DNA of 49,649 bases from a virus, in the IMG/VR virus record IMGVR_UViG_3300042309_002738, positions 1-49,649 of that record. One strand, given 5' to 3'. Below the pieces are notes generated by a model that made no database searches, was not told the DNA's origin, and saw nothing but the letters and a program-made list of their open reading frames with translations. This document shows positions 9,401 through 18,341 of the stretch, one piece after another. How positions within the stretch are numbered: the first letter of the stretch is position 1; each line of letters starts with the position of its first letter. The translations under genes were made by a program, and so were the position numbers.

Positions 9401-9981
9401 CTATTGACTTTTAGAACCTGTGATATGTAACCCTTGAGTGGATCAGCAAGACCTTTTGATGTCCTTACATATTTACCCTCTGGGTCAACATCTGCAGGAA
9501 TTGCCGCGTTACGAAGTAGGTTATTTCCGTCTGGGATAGCTGGATTGTTGACTGTTGAATAACCCTTTTTTACTGGTGCTCCATTGGGAGCTGCAATTGT
9601 TTGATTAAACTCTGGTGCAAATGAACTTTCATTCGGTGTTATTGATGGCTTCATTGGATTACCATCAACATCACGCAAGCTAACTTCCCTCAGTTTTGTT
9701 GAGTCATCTATTCCTATAGGATATGGATTTGGCCTTAAAGGAAGATCTGCAGCTGTTCCTTCTTTCCCTAACGTCGTTTTGCTTAGGTACTTTGCAAATG
9801 TCTCTTTCGTAGGTGTAGATATATCTTTTTTAGATTTGTCTACCTTGATATCTCCTGAATTCCATTTGCCATATTTACCACCGGCGGAGTCGTCTGTAGA
9901 ACCTTCTTCAAACACGTCCATGGTGTAAACATCACCATTTAGGTTTATTCCACCAGTACCAGTGTCTTTTATGCTAGCCAT
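6427..9981 (-). CDS. Large baseplate / tail-tube-end protein
   Basis: 1184 aa. The first 300 residues are low-complexity Asn/Ser/Pro-rich. The middle has a conserved-looking block (EPVRVYKNTQRKISLSFIAA, then DALWFKINKLTTLMYPQYTSG and SPLVRLRLGNLITSNYSKFNL) typical of tube-fold baseplate proteins that cap or start the tail tube. A helical Lys/Glu-rich stretch (about 790-850) follows, and the C-terminus has CKITMSFTPVHDIPPGLSSDG. It sits between the tape measure region and the gp53-like gene, where T4 has genes 48/54. I infer a baseplate-tube junction role; the exact T4 equivalent is unsure. Confidence 0.6.
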   Translation of the reverse strand: MASIKDTGTGGINLNGDVYTMDVFEEGSTDDSAGGKYGKWNSGDIKVDKSKKDISTPTKETFAKYLSKTTLGKEGTAADLPLRPNPYPIGIDDSTKLREVSLRDVDGNPMKPSITPNESSFAPEFNQTIAAPNGAPVKKGYSTVNNPAIPDGNNLLRNAAIPADVDPEGKYVRTSKGLADPLKGYISQVLKVNRFSPIDNSGGFVPEYLSANSVKFVTDEKFDDNSSFVNPDKLKFGTSPGNNDSTKREYGFKRLAKIAPILQKNATYLNVEGGSPSESKENSNISSQGGNVSSVEDLSQPIERLNIESIIRNLPQEVIKPDELTDFGSKFETTLNNIVDRFSGLSNETQVATAAALVSSVFNAFKMIEERVESGNIPLGVTTRYRGSGRQGIGSYYGGTTEPNYQSNSNPSLTKKLQLINIIPTAKPYKEAVILGINLFYKINRSTNLPTLSRPNETVNYSTILSRSIIRSSTRMSMLLKEVNEIKNISPDEKSLEIIKIIRDSRLVGIFNFFAQIGDVGTSVSGETLFDVSQTIDNTRKISIIDSADDDNSATRYGKSRLFQGRVRKLAWAVNQTNDLLLSSPTSYFDLTKKLDGPTSVLPSRDLDPTSTTRMLFSDGDIGRISENTRDSIERSFDAEYVPFYFHDVRTNEIVGFHAFILSLSEDYSAAYDAVEGFGRVEPVRVYKNTQRKISLSFIAAALDSKDFDALWFKINKLTTLMYPQYTSGKRVSNDSYSFVKPFTQAIGASPLVRLRLGNLITSNYSKFNLSKVFGLQENDTVLNEVDRTGKFKLQKNRDAKIADARQKASESIGKATEANEKLKKELATGSRQYGPDYLWKVKEGEIIFLAASNTNDSEENKNSTDNLKKSYNVYASDTKGKKGIFALNNPADYFIGVKLLEVVKEYKEHTTKTKGKDGKEKIEKLYYSVDPGDNKSYTVDIVTEPIDIQKVYSDDTRFVCRAEFVDLYQTVSLGYGNQANRTEEEQKKFNDHLAKKMKQQNAYYPLEEKFEQPSIPEKFLISKSQLQELYPLSKKQYDETIKLALDLSTSTQDALIAEANAKLSQESEQVRQEYEEAIKKGPGDSAARYAEEVATFMDPRNNTIVRSFRSAGGQGLAGFIESMQFDWMAGTWDTSDERKAPKMCKITMSFTPVHDIPPGLSSDGQNRAPIYQIGVQRPKIPGV

Positions 9982-9992
9982 AAATCATCTAC

Positions 9993-10199
9993 CTATTCTT
10001 TAGGTATAGGATTGTCATTATTTTCTTCCAAATTTATCAGGCTCTCCATCAAAGAATCTATCAAACTTATGTATATTTCATCTGTAAATGACTTTACCTG
10101 TCGACGTTCTGCTTCATTTTTGACAGAAGAAATTATCTTCTTATGAAGCTCATCAGAGTGTAATTCTTCTAAAAACTTTTGCTTTTGTTCTTTATTCAT
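9993..10199 (-). CDS. Small helical protein after tape measure
   Basis: 68 aa, charged and helical (MNKEQKQKFLEELHSDELHK...), with no recognised domain. It is packed between the tape measure gene (12-base gap) and the large baseplate gene (11-base gap), so it belongs to the tail operon. Position and composition would suit a tail assembly helper, but nothing in the sequence proves it. Confidence 0.65.
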   Translation of the reverse strand: MNKEQKQKFLEELHSDELHKKIISSVKNEAERRQVKSFTDEIYISLIDSLMESLINLEENNDNPIPKE

Positions 10200-10211
10200 G
10201 TGTTATTTTTC

Positions 10212-13200
10212 TCACAACACAGATGGAGATGAATTAGGTTGAATCTTTCCGCTATTCTGTAGTGTTGTTCTTGGACCATCGCCATCAGAACCTTCCTTAG
10301 TTGCATCTATCAATAGATTCATTCTGTTCCTGATAACTGATGATCCATTAGTTATCATTATTCTCTCTATTGGTGCAGAGTCCATTGTAACCTTGAAGCT
10401 AACGTTAATGATAACGTCTCTAGCAGTAACTTTATAAGCTCCTGCGTCTCCAATCTTACCAAATTTGGCTGCAAATTTACTAAGATTTGCATCAAGATCT
10501 ATCTTTAGGCCTTGACCCATTGCTTCCTCAAGCTTCTTTGCCATCTTTATCATGTCTTCAGCAGCCTTGACAGACGGAACAATGCCCTTACCAATTAGGT
10601 CTTTCAACCTGTCTACATGCTTTATGCTTCCCTCTGCTCCCTTTAATAATTCACTGTTCATCAATTCATGAAACATCTCACCAGCACCAATCACTCTTTC
10701 ACTTATTGAAGAGATGTCTCCACCGGGAGATGAACTAAGCATTTTTGCTAATTTATCTTGTGAAGTAAGAAGTGGACCAATTGAGCCCTCTATAGATTGT
10801 AAGAAAATTGAAATATCACTAACCTTATTAGCAATGAGCCTTGTTGTTTCTGAAATACTGACTTCTGCACCTTCTGCATCTTTTTCAGTCAATGAAGCTA
10901 TTACATCTTTGATGCTAGACATTAACTTTTTTAGGGAACTAAAACCCTTAGCTATGTCATCTGCAGCCTTGTCTGCTTTATCTAAACCTTTTAGATTTGG
11001 TATTGCAGTTTGAATTGTGCTTATTATTTCTGGTATTGGACCACTCAATATTCTACTTAAGAAGGTTTTCATTAGTCCTACTTTTTCAACAATGGTGTCT
11101 ACTATCTTTGGATCTGCCTTTCCTTCTTCATTTTCAAAGTTCTTCGTTGCATCAATGATGCTAGCAAGCTTAGGAAGAATATCAAAAAGTTTGAGTAATA
11201 GATCAAGCTCTTTTTCTATTCCCCTTATCTTTCCAACTTTTTGTGCTTCCTTAACAATGATATCAACAAGTTGAGGAATAGACTGACCAAGAGCGGTCAA
11301 CATTCCACCAATATCTGGTGCTGAATTTGATATGTTATATATGATTGTTCCACCTTTTTCAAGCGCTTCTTTTGGAGGTGGAGGAGGAGTTGAAGGTGGC
11401 GGTATGAGTGATGTAACAAGCTTTATAAGTGATTCAATTATCTTACCAAGAGGTTCAAATAGAGCAACCTGTTCTGGTTTTAATTGGCTCATTGCAGAAG
11501 CTAAACCACCTGCAATTCCGCTTATTAATTTAGGGATGTGCTCTGACATCTTTGATAGAACATCACCAATAAACTTGCTGATGTTATCTAGATTTTCTTT
11601 AAATTTATTACCGCCAGTTAAAGAATTTTTAACTTCGGTTGTATTTGATTCCTGTTGTGGTTTTGCCATGCTAGAAACAAATTGAACTATAGTAGAGATT
11701 ATTGGTCCGATTGCTTCGAGCGCTTTTGCTGATGATTCTGAAATACTTAAACCTTTTAGCGCGCCAATGATTGAAACAATCGTTCCTTTTATTCCATCAA
11801 TTATTCCACCTGGTCTTGATAAAACTTTACCGACAGTATCTACATAACCGCTTAAACCTTCAATAGCACCAGCGACCTCATCATTATCTTTTTCAGCCAA
11901 TTTACTAAGCATGCTCATTGCTTCTGGTGGTGGTGCCAATGCCTGTGCTATTGGACCTATTGCACTCATCAAAGCAGCAACTGCCTTTATTCCCTCAGCA
12001 TCTTTTCCTTTTATTCCTTTGGCTGCTTCAATGACGGGTATGAGACCTGACAATACATCTTTTATGCTAGAACCTATGTTCTTTGTCAATTCTCCCATCT
12101 TATCAATGATGGGTACTAATTTTTCAAAATCATCATCATCAATATTTTTAAAAGCATCTGAAAGAGAACTAGATGAACCAAGCGCAGTAGCTATTCCTGC
12201 TGCACCTTGTAAGACTGGTCCTATTGCCTCAGCTTTCTTAATGGATGACATAGGTAATGCACTAATCTGTGCAATTATTGCTTCTATGATTCCAATAACA
12301 CCTTTTCCAGAACCACTTTGACCTATTAAGGCTGTGATCATTTCTGTGGTTTTATTAATCTTTGTTGCTTGATCTGAAGATGATTCAAAGAAGCCAAAAT
12401 CCATTGATTCAAGGGTATCAGGTATTACCTGCATTACCTTTGCAACAGCTTCTAGTATTTTTGCGAACGCTTCTGCTTTTGGACCTATGTCTTTTGGCAT
12501 ATTTGCTACTTCTTTAGAAATTGCCATAGAAAGACCAACCAAACCACTGTCTTTGTCACCAAGAATATCTGATACGGTTGCAAATCCAACCAGGTATGCT
12601 GCTGCACCTAAACCTCCGCCGAGGAGCATCAAACCACCTGTCAATGCAAGGGCGACTACTGCAAGTGCAGCGACGCCAACAATTTTTGCAGCTTGAACTA
12701 TAACGTCCCCCGCCTTTTTTACTTGTTCAACATTCATACCAGCAAATGTTGAAACGGTGAGATCAGCCAGCTCTCCAAGACCTACAACCACTAATCCCAT
12801 AGCACCGAGGGCGGCGATTATAAATCCCATTCCCAGCACTGCCGCGATGCCGCCCGCAACCAATAAAATTAATGACGCGCCGATTGCCGCGGCGGCGGCC
12901 GCCATACCAATTACCAATAAAATTCCTTTTGCGATGTCGGCTGCTTGAAATCTTTGTGCTGATTCAACTACTATTTCACCCAATTTGATTAGTCCATAAG
13001 TCACCAATCCCAAAGCCACAAGTGCAATTAAGAGTGTGACGCCGCCGTCGGCAACCGCACCCGCTGCAGGTAATATTGGGGGCAATGATAGAGCAACAAT
13101 TGCAGCTGCAATTGCCATACCAATCACCATTAGAGTACCTTTTGCAACCGCAGCAGCATCAAGTCCTGAAGCTGCGGTAGCGACTATAATACCCAAAGCA

Positions 13201-15968
13201 GATAGACCCAACATCGCGAGGGCGAGGGCACCTAGGGCAGGCAATAATGCTGGCACGTTGACCGGTGGCAGAGCAGCAAGCGTGTTAAGTGCAATGGCAA
13301 CTGGTACCGCTGAAATGGACACTGCCAAGATAACTGCTAGAGCTTTTCCTACAGTCTCTATACTCATATCTTCAACCATCTCAGCAGCAATGTAGAATGC
13401 GACCAAACCAATCGCTATGACCATTGCAAATCCAACTAAGAACATTAAAACAAGCTTCCAGTTAATTGCAGCTCCTGCTTGAGCAGCTGCAGCACTAGGA
13501 GGTGGAGCTGGTATCGGCGGCGTAGGTGGCGGTGTGGGAGGTAATCTATTTATATTTTGGTTTAAGTTTTTAAGCGCTTTAGCAACATCATCCATGACAT
13601 CTGGACCTGATACTGCCTTCTTAATAGCTCCACCAACTGCACCTGCTATAAGAGCAGTTCCTGCACCCAAGAATGCCTGTGCAAGTGCAGGCCCAAATAA
13701 CACCGCAGCAATAACAGGCCAATACTTTATAGCAGCTTCCTTTATCTTTGGAACAACAACTTCTCCCATTTTATCTACAAGAACACCAAATAATCTTCCT
13801 AATGCAGGGCCTAGTACTGCCCATCCATTTGCAAAAGCTTCACCTATGGGACTTAGATAATTCTGTGCAGCATCACCCACCCCAGACAGATTTGGGGGAT
13901 TTGTTATTGCATCAATAACAGAATTTACAAGGTCAGCGACAGAAGTTAGTAGCCACTCTATTCCACCCGCAAGTATGACCTTTACTCCTAAAAAGAATTC
14001 AGAGAATCCTTGCATCAGAGTGTCAGCACCAGGCCCTGACTTTCTAAAGAAGTTGAAGAACTCTTCCTTCAATTCAGCCATCATGTCCTTGAAAGAGGCA
14101 TCTCCCTTTTTCAATTTCTTAAAGAAACCTTTGAATATGTTTATGACACCATCTAACATCCCACCGATTCTTTTTGGATCAAAGAGATCAGTAAGCCCTG
14201 CGACTATCTTTGTGATGCCTGGGAAGTTTTCATAGATCATCTTCACAAGCTTCATTCCGGCAAATGTGAATTGATCTGTAGATTTTCTGATGTTACCGAA
14301 CAACGCACGGACCGCGGGTATTTGATTTAACCCTCTCTCCATTCCTTTGACCAATGCGTCAAAGAAACTCTTTGGTCTCTCACCACCATCTTTAAAAACA
14401 CGATCAATTGCGTCGGCGAGTTTGCTCATCGCCTCTTCTTGAGAGACAACTTTCTTTTCTGCGGCCTCGCTCTCCTTCTTCATGTCATTTAACATTGAAG
14501 CTGAGTCTTTGGTAGCTGCAGCAGCTTCAAATTGAGCATCTGTCCATCCAGCATGCTCCTTAAAGTACATTCTCTCCCTGTAAGTCAAGTCTTTAAGTGA
14601 ACGCCCTTGAGCTTCCATTGCCTTTTGAACAATAGCCATCTGTTCTGCTGGAGATTCCGCAGCCATCATTTCTTCTAGGTCAATGTTTGTTCCAAACTGC
14701 GCATTCAAAGCAGAAACGTGTTCAGCAGCATCTTCAAATGTAACAAATTGGTCAAGTGTCCCAGCGATGTCATCAAGCTCAAGACCTAATTTCTCTGCAT
14801 AAGCAACTGCAACACCCAACTGTTTCGTTGACATGTGACCAAAGTGTTTCATGTCATTTGCAGCGGCGGCCATACCTCTAGAAATGACCTTTGCATCTAA
14901 ACCGAACCTTTTACCAAGCGCTTCTGCTTGTTTCTGTATTCCAACTAAGGTATCATTTATACCTTTTCCACTAGCTCTAGCACGGTGAGCAAGACCTTTC
15001 ATATGCTCATTAGAAATACCAAGACCTTTTTGCAGTGCTAGCGTTGCGCCGCCGCTGTCTTCTATCTCTTGTGCAAACCTTCTCATTGATGCGCCGCCTT
15101 CGGACATCAATTCAGTCATAAGTTTCACTCTATCTGCTAGGTTTCCAAATAACCTCATTGCAGATATGCCACCCACACTAAGCTTACCCATAGACTTAGC
15201 GGTAGACATGATTGCAGAGTTCGTAGGTCCTGAAAGTGCACCAAATTGTTTTCTTAGCTCATTTATCGCCTGTGCGAGTTCTGAAATACCACCTGATGCA
15301 GAGTTAGCCATTTCTATGAGGGCACTAAACATCTTGAAGGGTATCGATATGATCGCCTTTCCAATGTCCCACAGTGAACTTATCAAAGAGCTTGCGATTC
15401 CCATGAAGCCAGATCCGGCCGCCATGAGGTTCTTAAAACCTTGTTGTAAACCGCTGAGTGCTCCTAGCGCTGCTCCTGTTGCAGCTGGAAATTTTTCACC
15501 TAGATAATCGCCAATAGCACTGAGCTGTTGCTTCAAGCCTTTTACGCCTGCGCCGCTTTTAACGATCCTGTCCCTAAATTGATTAAAATCAGATGAGGCA
15601 GAGGCTGCTGATTCACCTGCATCATCTAGTGCATCTGATAGGCCTTGAGTAGATGTTCCTGCTTCTGTTGCCCCTTCTGAAATTTCACTGAAAGCCGCTG
15701 AAGCATTAGTTTTTAGGTTTTGGAGGGCAGCGACAACATCCTTCAAGGTCTTGTTGACCTCCATGAGTTGGTTAACAACTTCACCAGTACCCATTCCCTT
15801 GAAGTTCTCTGCCATCTTTGCAGTTGCTTGTGCCTGCGTCTCAAAGGCATCGCTGATCTTTTCTGCTCGAGCCTTCATCTGATCGAGCAATGCAAACATC
15901 TGCTGAGCTATCTTCAGCTGATCATTGCTAGGTCCAGCTCCTCCACCACCTCCAGGTCCATTTCCCAT
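10212..15968 (-). CDS. Tape measure protein
   Basis: 1918 aa, the longest gene here and located between the tail chaperone pair and the baseplate genes, as expected for the protein that sets tail length and is ejected with the DNA. The N-terminus is a long coiled coil (about 10-120), followed by an Ala/Gly/Ser-rich helical body. Residues about 868-1110 hold four tandem repeats of roughly 70 aa, each with two strongly hydrophobic helices and a recurring AxxAKGxLxVIGM-type start. Residues about 1180-1450 contain looser repeats with an EAIGPI-type core. A proline linker (PPTPPPTPPIP) precedes the membrane-like zone. By the usual 1.5 angstrom per residue rule the tail would be near 290 nm. Local GC rises sharply in the hydrophobic part (12.8-13.3 kb). 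Confidence 0.92.
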   Translation of the reverse strand: MGNGPGGGGGAGPSNDQLKIAQQMFALLDQMKARAEKISDAFETQAQATAKMAENFKGMGTGEVVNQLMEVNKTLKDVVAALQNLKTNASAAFSEISEGATEAGTSTQGLSDALDDAGESAASASSDFNQFRDRIVKSGAGVKGLKQQLSAIGDYLGEKFPAATGAALGALSGLQQGFKNLMAAGSGFMGIASSLISSLWDIGKAIISIPFKMFSALIEMANSASGGISELAQAINELRKQFGALSGPTNSAIMSTAKSMGKLSVGGISAMRLFGNLADRVKLMTELMSEGGASMRRFAQEIEDSGGATLALQKGLGISNEHMKGLAHRARASGKGINDTLVGIQKQAEALGKRFGLDAKVISRGMAAAANDMKHFGHMSTKQLGVAVAYAEKLGLELDDIAGTLDQFVTFEDAAEHVSALNAQFGTNIDLEEMMAAESPAEQMAIVQKAMEAQGRSLKDLTYRERMYFKEHAGWTDAQFEAAAATKDSASMLNDMKKESEAAEKKVVSQEEAMSKLADAIDRVFKDGGERPKSFFDALVKGMERGLNQIPAVRALFGNIRKSTDQFTFAGMKLVKMIYENFPGITKIVAGLTDLFDPKRIGGMLDGVINIFKGFFKKLKKGDASFKDMMAELKEEFFNFFRKSGPGADTLMQGFSEFFLGVKVILAGGIEWLLTSVADLVNSVIDAITNPPNLSGVGDAAQNYLSPIGEAFANGWAVLGPALGRLFGVLVDKMGEVVVPKIKEAAIKYWPVIAAVLFGPALAQAFLGAGTALIAGAVGGAIKKAVSGPDVMDDVAKALKNLNQNINRLPPTPPPTPPIPAPPPSAAAAQAGAAINWKLVLMFLVGFAMVIAIGLVAFYIAAEMVEDMSIETVGKALAVILAVSISAVPVAIALNTLAALPPVNVPALLPALGALALAMLGLSALGIIVATAASGLDAAAVAKGTLMVIGMAIAAAIVALSLPPILPAAGAVADGGVTLLIALVALGLVTYGLIKLGEIVVESAQRFQAADIAKGILLVIGMAAAAAAIGASLILLVAGGIAAVLGMGFIIAALGAMGLVVVGLGELADLTVSTFAGMNVEQVKKAGDVIVQAAKIVGVAALAVVALALTGGLMLLGGGLGAAAYLVGFATVSDILGDKDSGLVGLSMAISKEVANMPKDIGPKAEAFAKILEAVAKVMQVIPDTLESMDFGFFESSSDQATKINKTTEMITALIGQSGSGKGVIGIIEAIIAQISALPMSSIKKAEAIGPVLQGAAGIATALGSSSSLSDAFKNIDDDDFEKLVPIIDKMGELTKNIGSSIKDVLSGLIPVIEAAKGIKGKDAEGIKAVAALMSAIGPIAQALAPPPEAMSMLSKLAEKDNDEVAGAIEGLSGYVDTVGKVLSRPGGIIDGIKGTIVSIIGALKGLSISESSAKALEAIGPIISTIVQFVSSMAKPQQESNTTEVKNSLTGGNKFKENLDNISKFIGDVLSKMSEHIPKLISGIAGGLASAMSQLKPEQVALFEPLGKIIESLIKLVTSLIPPPSTPPPPPKEALEKGGTIIYNISNSAPDIGGMLTALGQSIPQLVDIIVKEAQKVGKIRGIEKELDLLLKLFDILPKLASIIDATKNFENEEGKADPKIVDTIVEKVGLMKTFLSRILSGPIPEIISTIQTAIPNLKGLDKADKAADDIAKGFSSLKKLMSSIKDVIASLTEKDAEGAEVSISETTRLIANKVSDISIFLQSIEGSIGPLLTSQDKLAKMLSSSPGGDISSISERVIGAGEMFHELMNSELLKGAEGSIKHVDRLKDLIGKGIVPSVKAAEDMIKMAKKLEEAMGQGLKIDLDANLSKFAAKFGKIGDAGAYKVTARDVIINVSFKVTMDSAPIERIMITNGSSVIRNRMNLLIDATKEGSDGDGPRTTLQNSGKIQPNSSPSVL
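12640..13380 (-). repeat. Four ~70-codon hydrophobic repeats in the tape measure gene
   Basis: On the minus strand this stretch encodes IETVGKALAVILAV, AAAVAKGTLMVIGMAI, AADIAKGILLVIGMAA and NVEQVKKAGDVIVQAA at spacings of about 68, 71 and 70 residues. Each is followed by two hydrophobic helical segments. Together they could give about eight membrane-spanning helices. The DNA contains unusually GC-rich runs such as gccgcggcggcggccgcc near 12886. Confidence 0.75.
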
Positions 15969-15988
15969 ATGTCACCGATTACACAAAA

Positions 15989-16267
15989 TCACAAAGGCCA
16001 AGGTACACCGAGCACACGCTCAAATTCAGAAGCTGACATGTGTTTGATTCCAAGCTTTTGAACGACTGAATCAACAGACGCACCTGGTCGGTTCAATTCA
16101 TCTTGAAACCTTCTAGAGGCAGCTAGCGCATTTCCAACTGCCTCTATTTCTTCACGGCTTCCCCTCAACTTCGTGTTGACATATTTCCCAACAAGCCATG
16201 CTCCAAGGGTTGCAAAGAAAACCTTACCTAACAAATTTACTTTTAGTTCATTGATGGGCTGTTCCAC
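15989..16267 (-). CDS. Small single-span membrane protein upstream of tape measure
   Basis: 92 aa with one hydrophobic segment (about residues 11-28, LLGKVFFATLGAWLVGKY) flanked by Lys/Asn, then a charged helical region. No known family is recognised. It is 20 bases upstream of the tape measure start, in the tail operon. It could assist tape measure folding or membrane docking, but the sequence does not decide this. Confidence 0.65.
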   Translation of the reverse strand: MEQPINELKVNLLGKVFFATLGAWLVGKYVNTKLRGSREEIEAVGNALAASRRFQDELNRPGASVDSVVQKLGIKHMSASEFERVLGVPWPL

Positions 16268-16318
16268 ATAAACCTCACGATGCTATTAAATAGCAAGAAG
16301 TTATAAAAATTACCACTT

Positions 16319-16603
16319 TTAAGTGAACCGTCTGAGACGACTTGGAACTTGTGCTCTAACGTTTCCTTGCATTGCCCTGACGTCAGGCATATTTTGGTGC
16401 ATAGCCCGCGATTGTGTACTTCCCTTGTCAGATGATTGTTTTAGTTCTTTACCAATGCGTTCAATGAACCATCTTTTGTAGGAGACGGGAATGTTGTATA
16501 CTTCCCTATAAAGGAACCCGCCGTAATACATGAGTAGAAAGGTGGGTTCCAATATAAGTGCTTCTTTATCTTCCGGACTGAGGCCAAAGAAAGTTGACAC
16601 CAA
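16319..16603 (-). CDS. Probable tail assembly chaperone, second reading frame
   Basis: 94 aa as called from TTG at 16603; a GTG follows at once, so the start is not fixed. The core FLLMYYGGFLYREVYNIPVSYKRWFIERI resembles the short second open reading frame of tail chaperone pairs, which commonly has a YY-G-F...E-V-Y-x-x-P-V-x-x-R pattern. It overlaps the last 38 bases of the upstream gp26-like gene in another frame (+1, equal to -2). In this frame a TGA at 16613-16615 limits any frameshift to about 40 bases. A strong AGGAGGTGAG (16613-16622) sits in the overlap. Expression may be by internal initiation, coupling or programmed frameshift. Confidence 0.65.
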   Translation of the reverse strand: MVSTFFGLSPEDKEALILEPTFLLMYYGGFLYREVYNIPVSYKRWFIERIGKELKQSSDKGSTQSRAMHQNMPDVRAMQGNVRAQVPSRLRRFT

Positions 16604-17447
16604 GCGGCATGCTCACCTCCTCTGTGTGACCACACGATGGACATGACGTCTCCTGCTTCATGATAACGCCTGGTTCATTTTCTTTAATGTAGTTTCGAAG
16701 TGCAAGTGAATCTCTTGCTGGCATCAACTTGATGAAGCTGTTGATCTTTGATCGATCTTCAACACCATCAATTGACACGATCGCATGAATCAAACCAGTG
16801 GTGACGTTTGACTCTGAATTTAGACCCAATTTCTTCTGCTTCTCTGTCAAAGAAACAATCTCTTCTTCATCTCTGCCTGTTAAGAATCGGAACTTGACAA
16901 GCTTCTTGCTGTACGGTAACTGGAACTCGAACAAATTTGATCCAGGAACGACTGGGTCTATATTCAATCTACGAACCGGGAGTTCGGCAAGATTGAAATC
17001 ATGTGGTGACTTCGTATTACATTCATTACACTGAATCTCTGCTTTGTAATCCGGACCATAACCGGTAATACGAATTGCAACCATGAGAGCATTTCTATCA
17101 CCACCAAGCAATTCATTAGGATTGATCGTCCTATCAACAAGACAGGATCTAATCAATTCTGTGATGACTGTTCCCTTTTTTAGAAGGGCACGTGACGTCA
17201 AGATATCTTCTTCACGTGCAGTCATTGCCCTAATGTCTACTGTCTCTGCGCCGTATAGGTTAGAGCTTTGTGGATACACCTTGCCGGAGGAAGGAAGAGG
17301 AACCGTTTCAAGGGGAATATCCAGACCAAACTCTGTCTTTACTTTGTCAGCCGCAGACATCATCGGTGTACGAGGATCTACACCTGCTGGGACGTGCGAA
17401 GCACCAGAGAAAATTGCATTACGCTGCTCACGATCATCTGTACTCAT
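16566..17447 (-). CDS. gp26-like baseplate/tail assembly protein with zinc-binding cysteines
   Basis: 293 aa. Two CxxC pairs, QCNECNTKS near residue 140 and SCPSCGHTEEVSMPLGVNFLW near the C-terminus, would bind zinc. The central part (TAREEDILTSRALLKKGTVI, then DRNALMVAIRITGYG) matches the T4 gp26/tail-chaperone family as I recall it: a protein that helps baseplate hub or tail assembly rather than staying in the virion. It lies upstream of the tape measure gene and overlaps a second short frame, the usual place for a tail assembly chaperone pair. It is separated from the tube gene by an HNH endonuclease gene. Confidence 0.7.
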   Translation of the reverse strand: MSTDDREQRNAIFSGASHVPAGVDPRTPMMSAADKVKTEFGLDIPLETVPLPSSGKVYPQSSNLYGAETVDIRAMTAREEDILTSRALLKKGTVITELIRSCLVDRTINPNELLGGDRNALMVAIRITGYGPDYKAEIQCNECNTKSPHDFNLAELPVRRLNIDPVVPGSNLFEFQLPYSKKLVKFRFLTGRDEEEIVSLTEKQKKLGLNSESNVTTGLIHAIVSIDGVEDRSKINSFIKLMPARDSLALRNYIKENEPGVIMKQETSCPSCGHTEEVSMPLGVNFLWPQSGR

Positions 17448-17469
17448 CTATTAATCCTTTTATTAAAGA

Positions 17470-17495
17470 AGCTTGTCCTATAGTAAACACAAGCT
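17470..17495 (-). other. Short inverted repeat between HNH and gp26-like genes
   Basis: agcttgt (17470-17476) and acaagct (17489-17495) form a 7-bp stem with a 12-base loop just before the gp26-like gene. Read on the minus strand the stem is followed by a weak T-containing stretch (TCTTTAATAAAAGG). It could be a weak terminator or a 5' leader hairpin. Confidence 0.3.
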
Positions 17496-17537
17496 CCGTA
17501 AACGTAAATAACAATAGTTGAAATTTATGAGCCAAAA

Positions 17538-18341
17538 TTATTGATTTTGTGCTTCGTGGTGGGTATGATCGTGACACCGATCGCACAGAACAACACCGGA
17601 AATATTCTTCGAAATATGGTAATCTGTTACCCATTCGGCGATTAGAGACTTTTTCTCGAAGTCATCTCCTGGCTCTCCTAGTTCAAGGATTGCCTTATGG
17701 AGGATGGTTGCGAATCTCTCCTCGTTGTGGTGGACCTCGAGGTTTGATCTGGAATCACACTTTGAGCACTTGAATCCACCTTCCTTGAGTTTGGGATAGA
17801 CCCAAGCGTGATGAAGACGAGACCGAACGAGTGGTTGAAGAGCTGAAGTCCCACCTTTCCAATTATGATGTGAAGAACCTGATGCAATTGTTAATGTTCC
17901 GTTAGACCACTGATGTGTCATTATTTTGGAGCGCTTTTGTCGGAACTCATCCGAACCATATGCACGCTCGGCAATCACAGCAAATTCCGGATCATTTTCT
18001 TTTGTTTTTCCCCTGTTCCAAGGATCCCTGCTCCACAGGCCTTCGTCTCTTCTCTTCTGCAGGCTTTTCTTCAGCGCTTCTTTGTTGTGTCCCCAATTGT
18101 TGTTGACCCTCGCCGCGTGGCCCAGGACATACTCTGAAAATCCCTTTTGAAGCGTGATGAACTTGGTGGACTCGCCGCACCCACAGGCACACGTTGGTTC
18201 TTTACCTTCAGGAAGGAAGATCATGGCGTAGAGACGTCGAGTCGGCAAGTCGTGCTTCTTTTGACAGTGAATTCTAAGAGAATCTAATTTTTGTGTTTCG
18301 TAGTTGTTACACACTGGGCAGTTAAATGTCGAAAGGTCCAT
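17538..18341 (-). CDS. HNH homing endonuclease with zinc fingers
   Basis: 267 aa. Residues 8-30 form a C2H2 finger (C8, C11, H25, H30). Residues 51-75 hold a CACGCG cluster and YVLGHAAR. HHNWKGG (158-164) is a motif common in phage HNH endonucleases. The C-terminal HNH domain has Cys192-Cys195, His204-His205 and Cys253-x2-Cys256-His257, giving the beta-beta-alpha metal nuclease fold. It is a free-standing homing endonuclease inserted between the tail tube and gp26-like genes; such enzymes cut the same site in phages lacking the gene. The start codon lies in a small hairpin (CATGGT...ACCATG, 18339-18358) and is directly preceded by GTATATATCAACC; no ribosome site is evident, hinting at low or regulated translation. 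Confidence 0.85.
   Translation of the reverse strand: MDLSTFNCPVCNNYETQKLDSLRIHCQKKHDLPTRRLYAMIFLPEGKEPTCACGCGESTKFITLQKGFSEYVLGHAARVNNNWGHNKEALKKSLQKRRDEGLWSRDPWNRGKTKENDPEFAVIAERAYGSDEFRQKRSKIMTHQWSNGTLTIASGSSHHNWKGGTSALQPLVRSRLHHAWVYPKLKEGGFKCSKCDSRSNLEVHHNEERFATILHKAILELGEPGDDFEKKSLIAEWVTDYHISKNISGVVLCDRCHDHTHHEAQNQ

Noticed and set aside
13036-13395. Plus-strand Ala-rich frame in the tape measure gene
   Set aside because: It arises from the GC-rich Ala/Gly codons of the membrane-like repeats on the minus strand.
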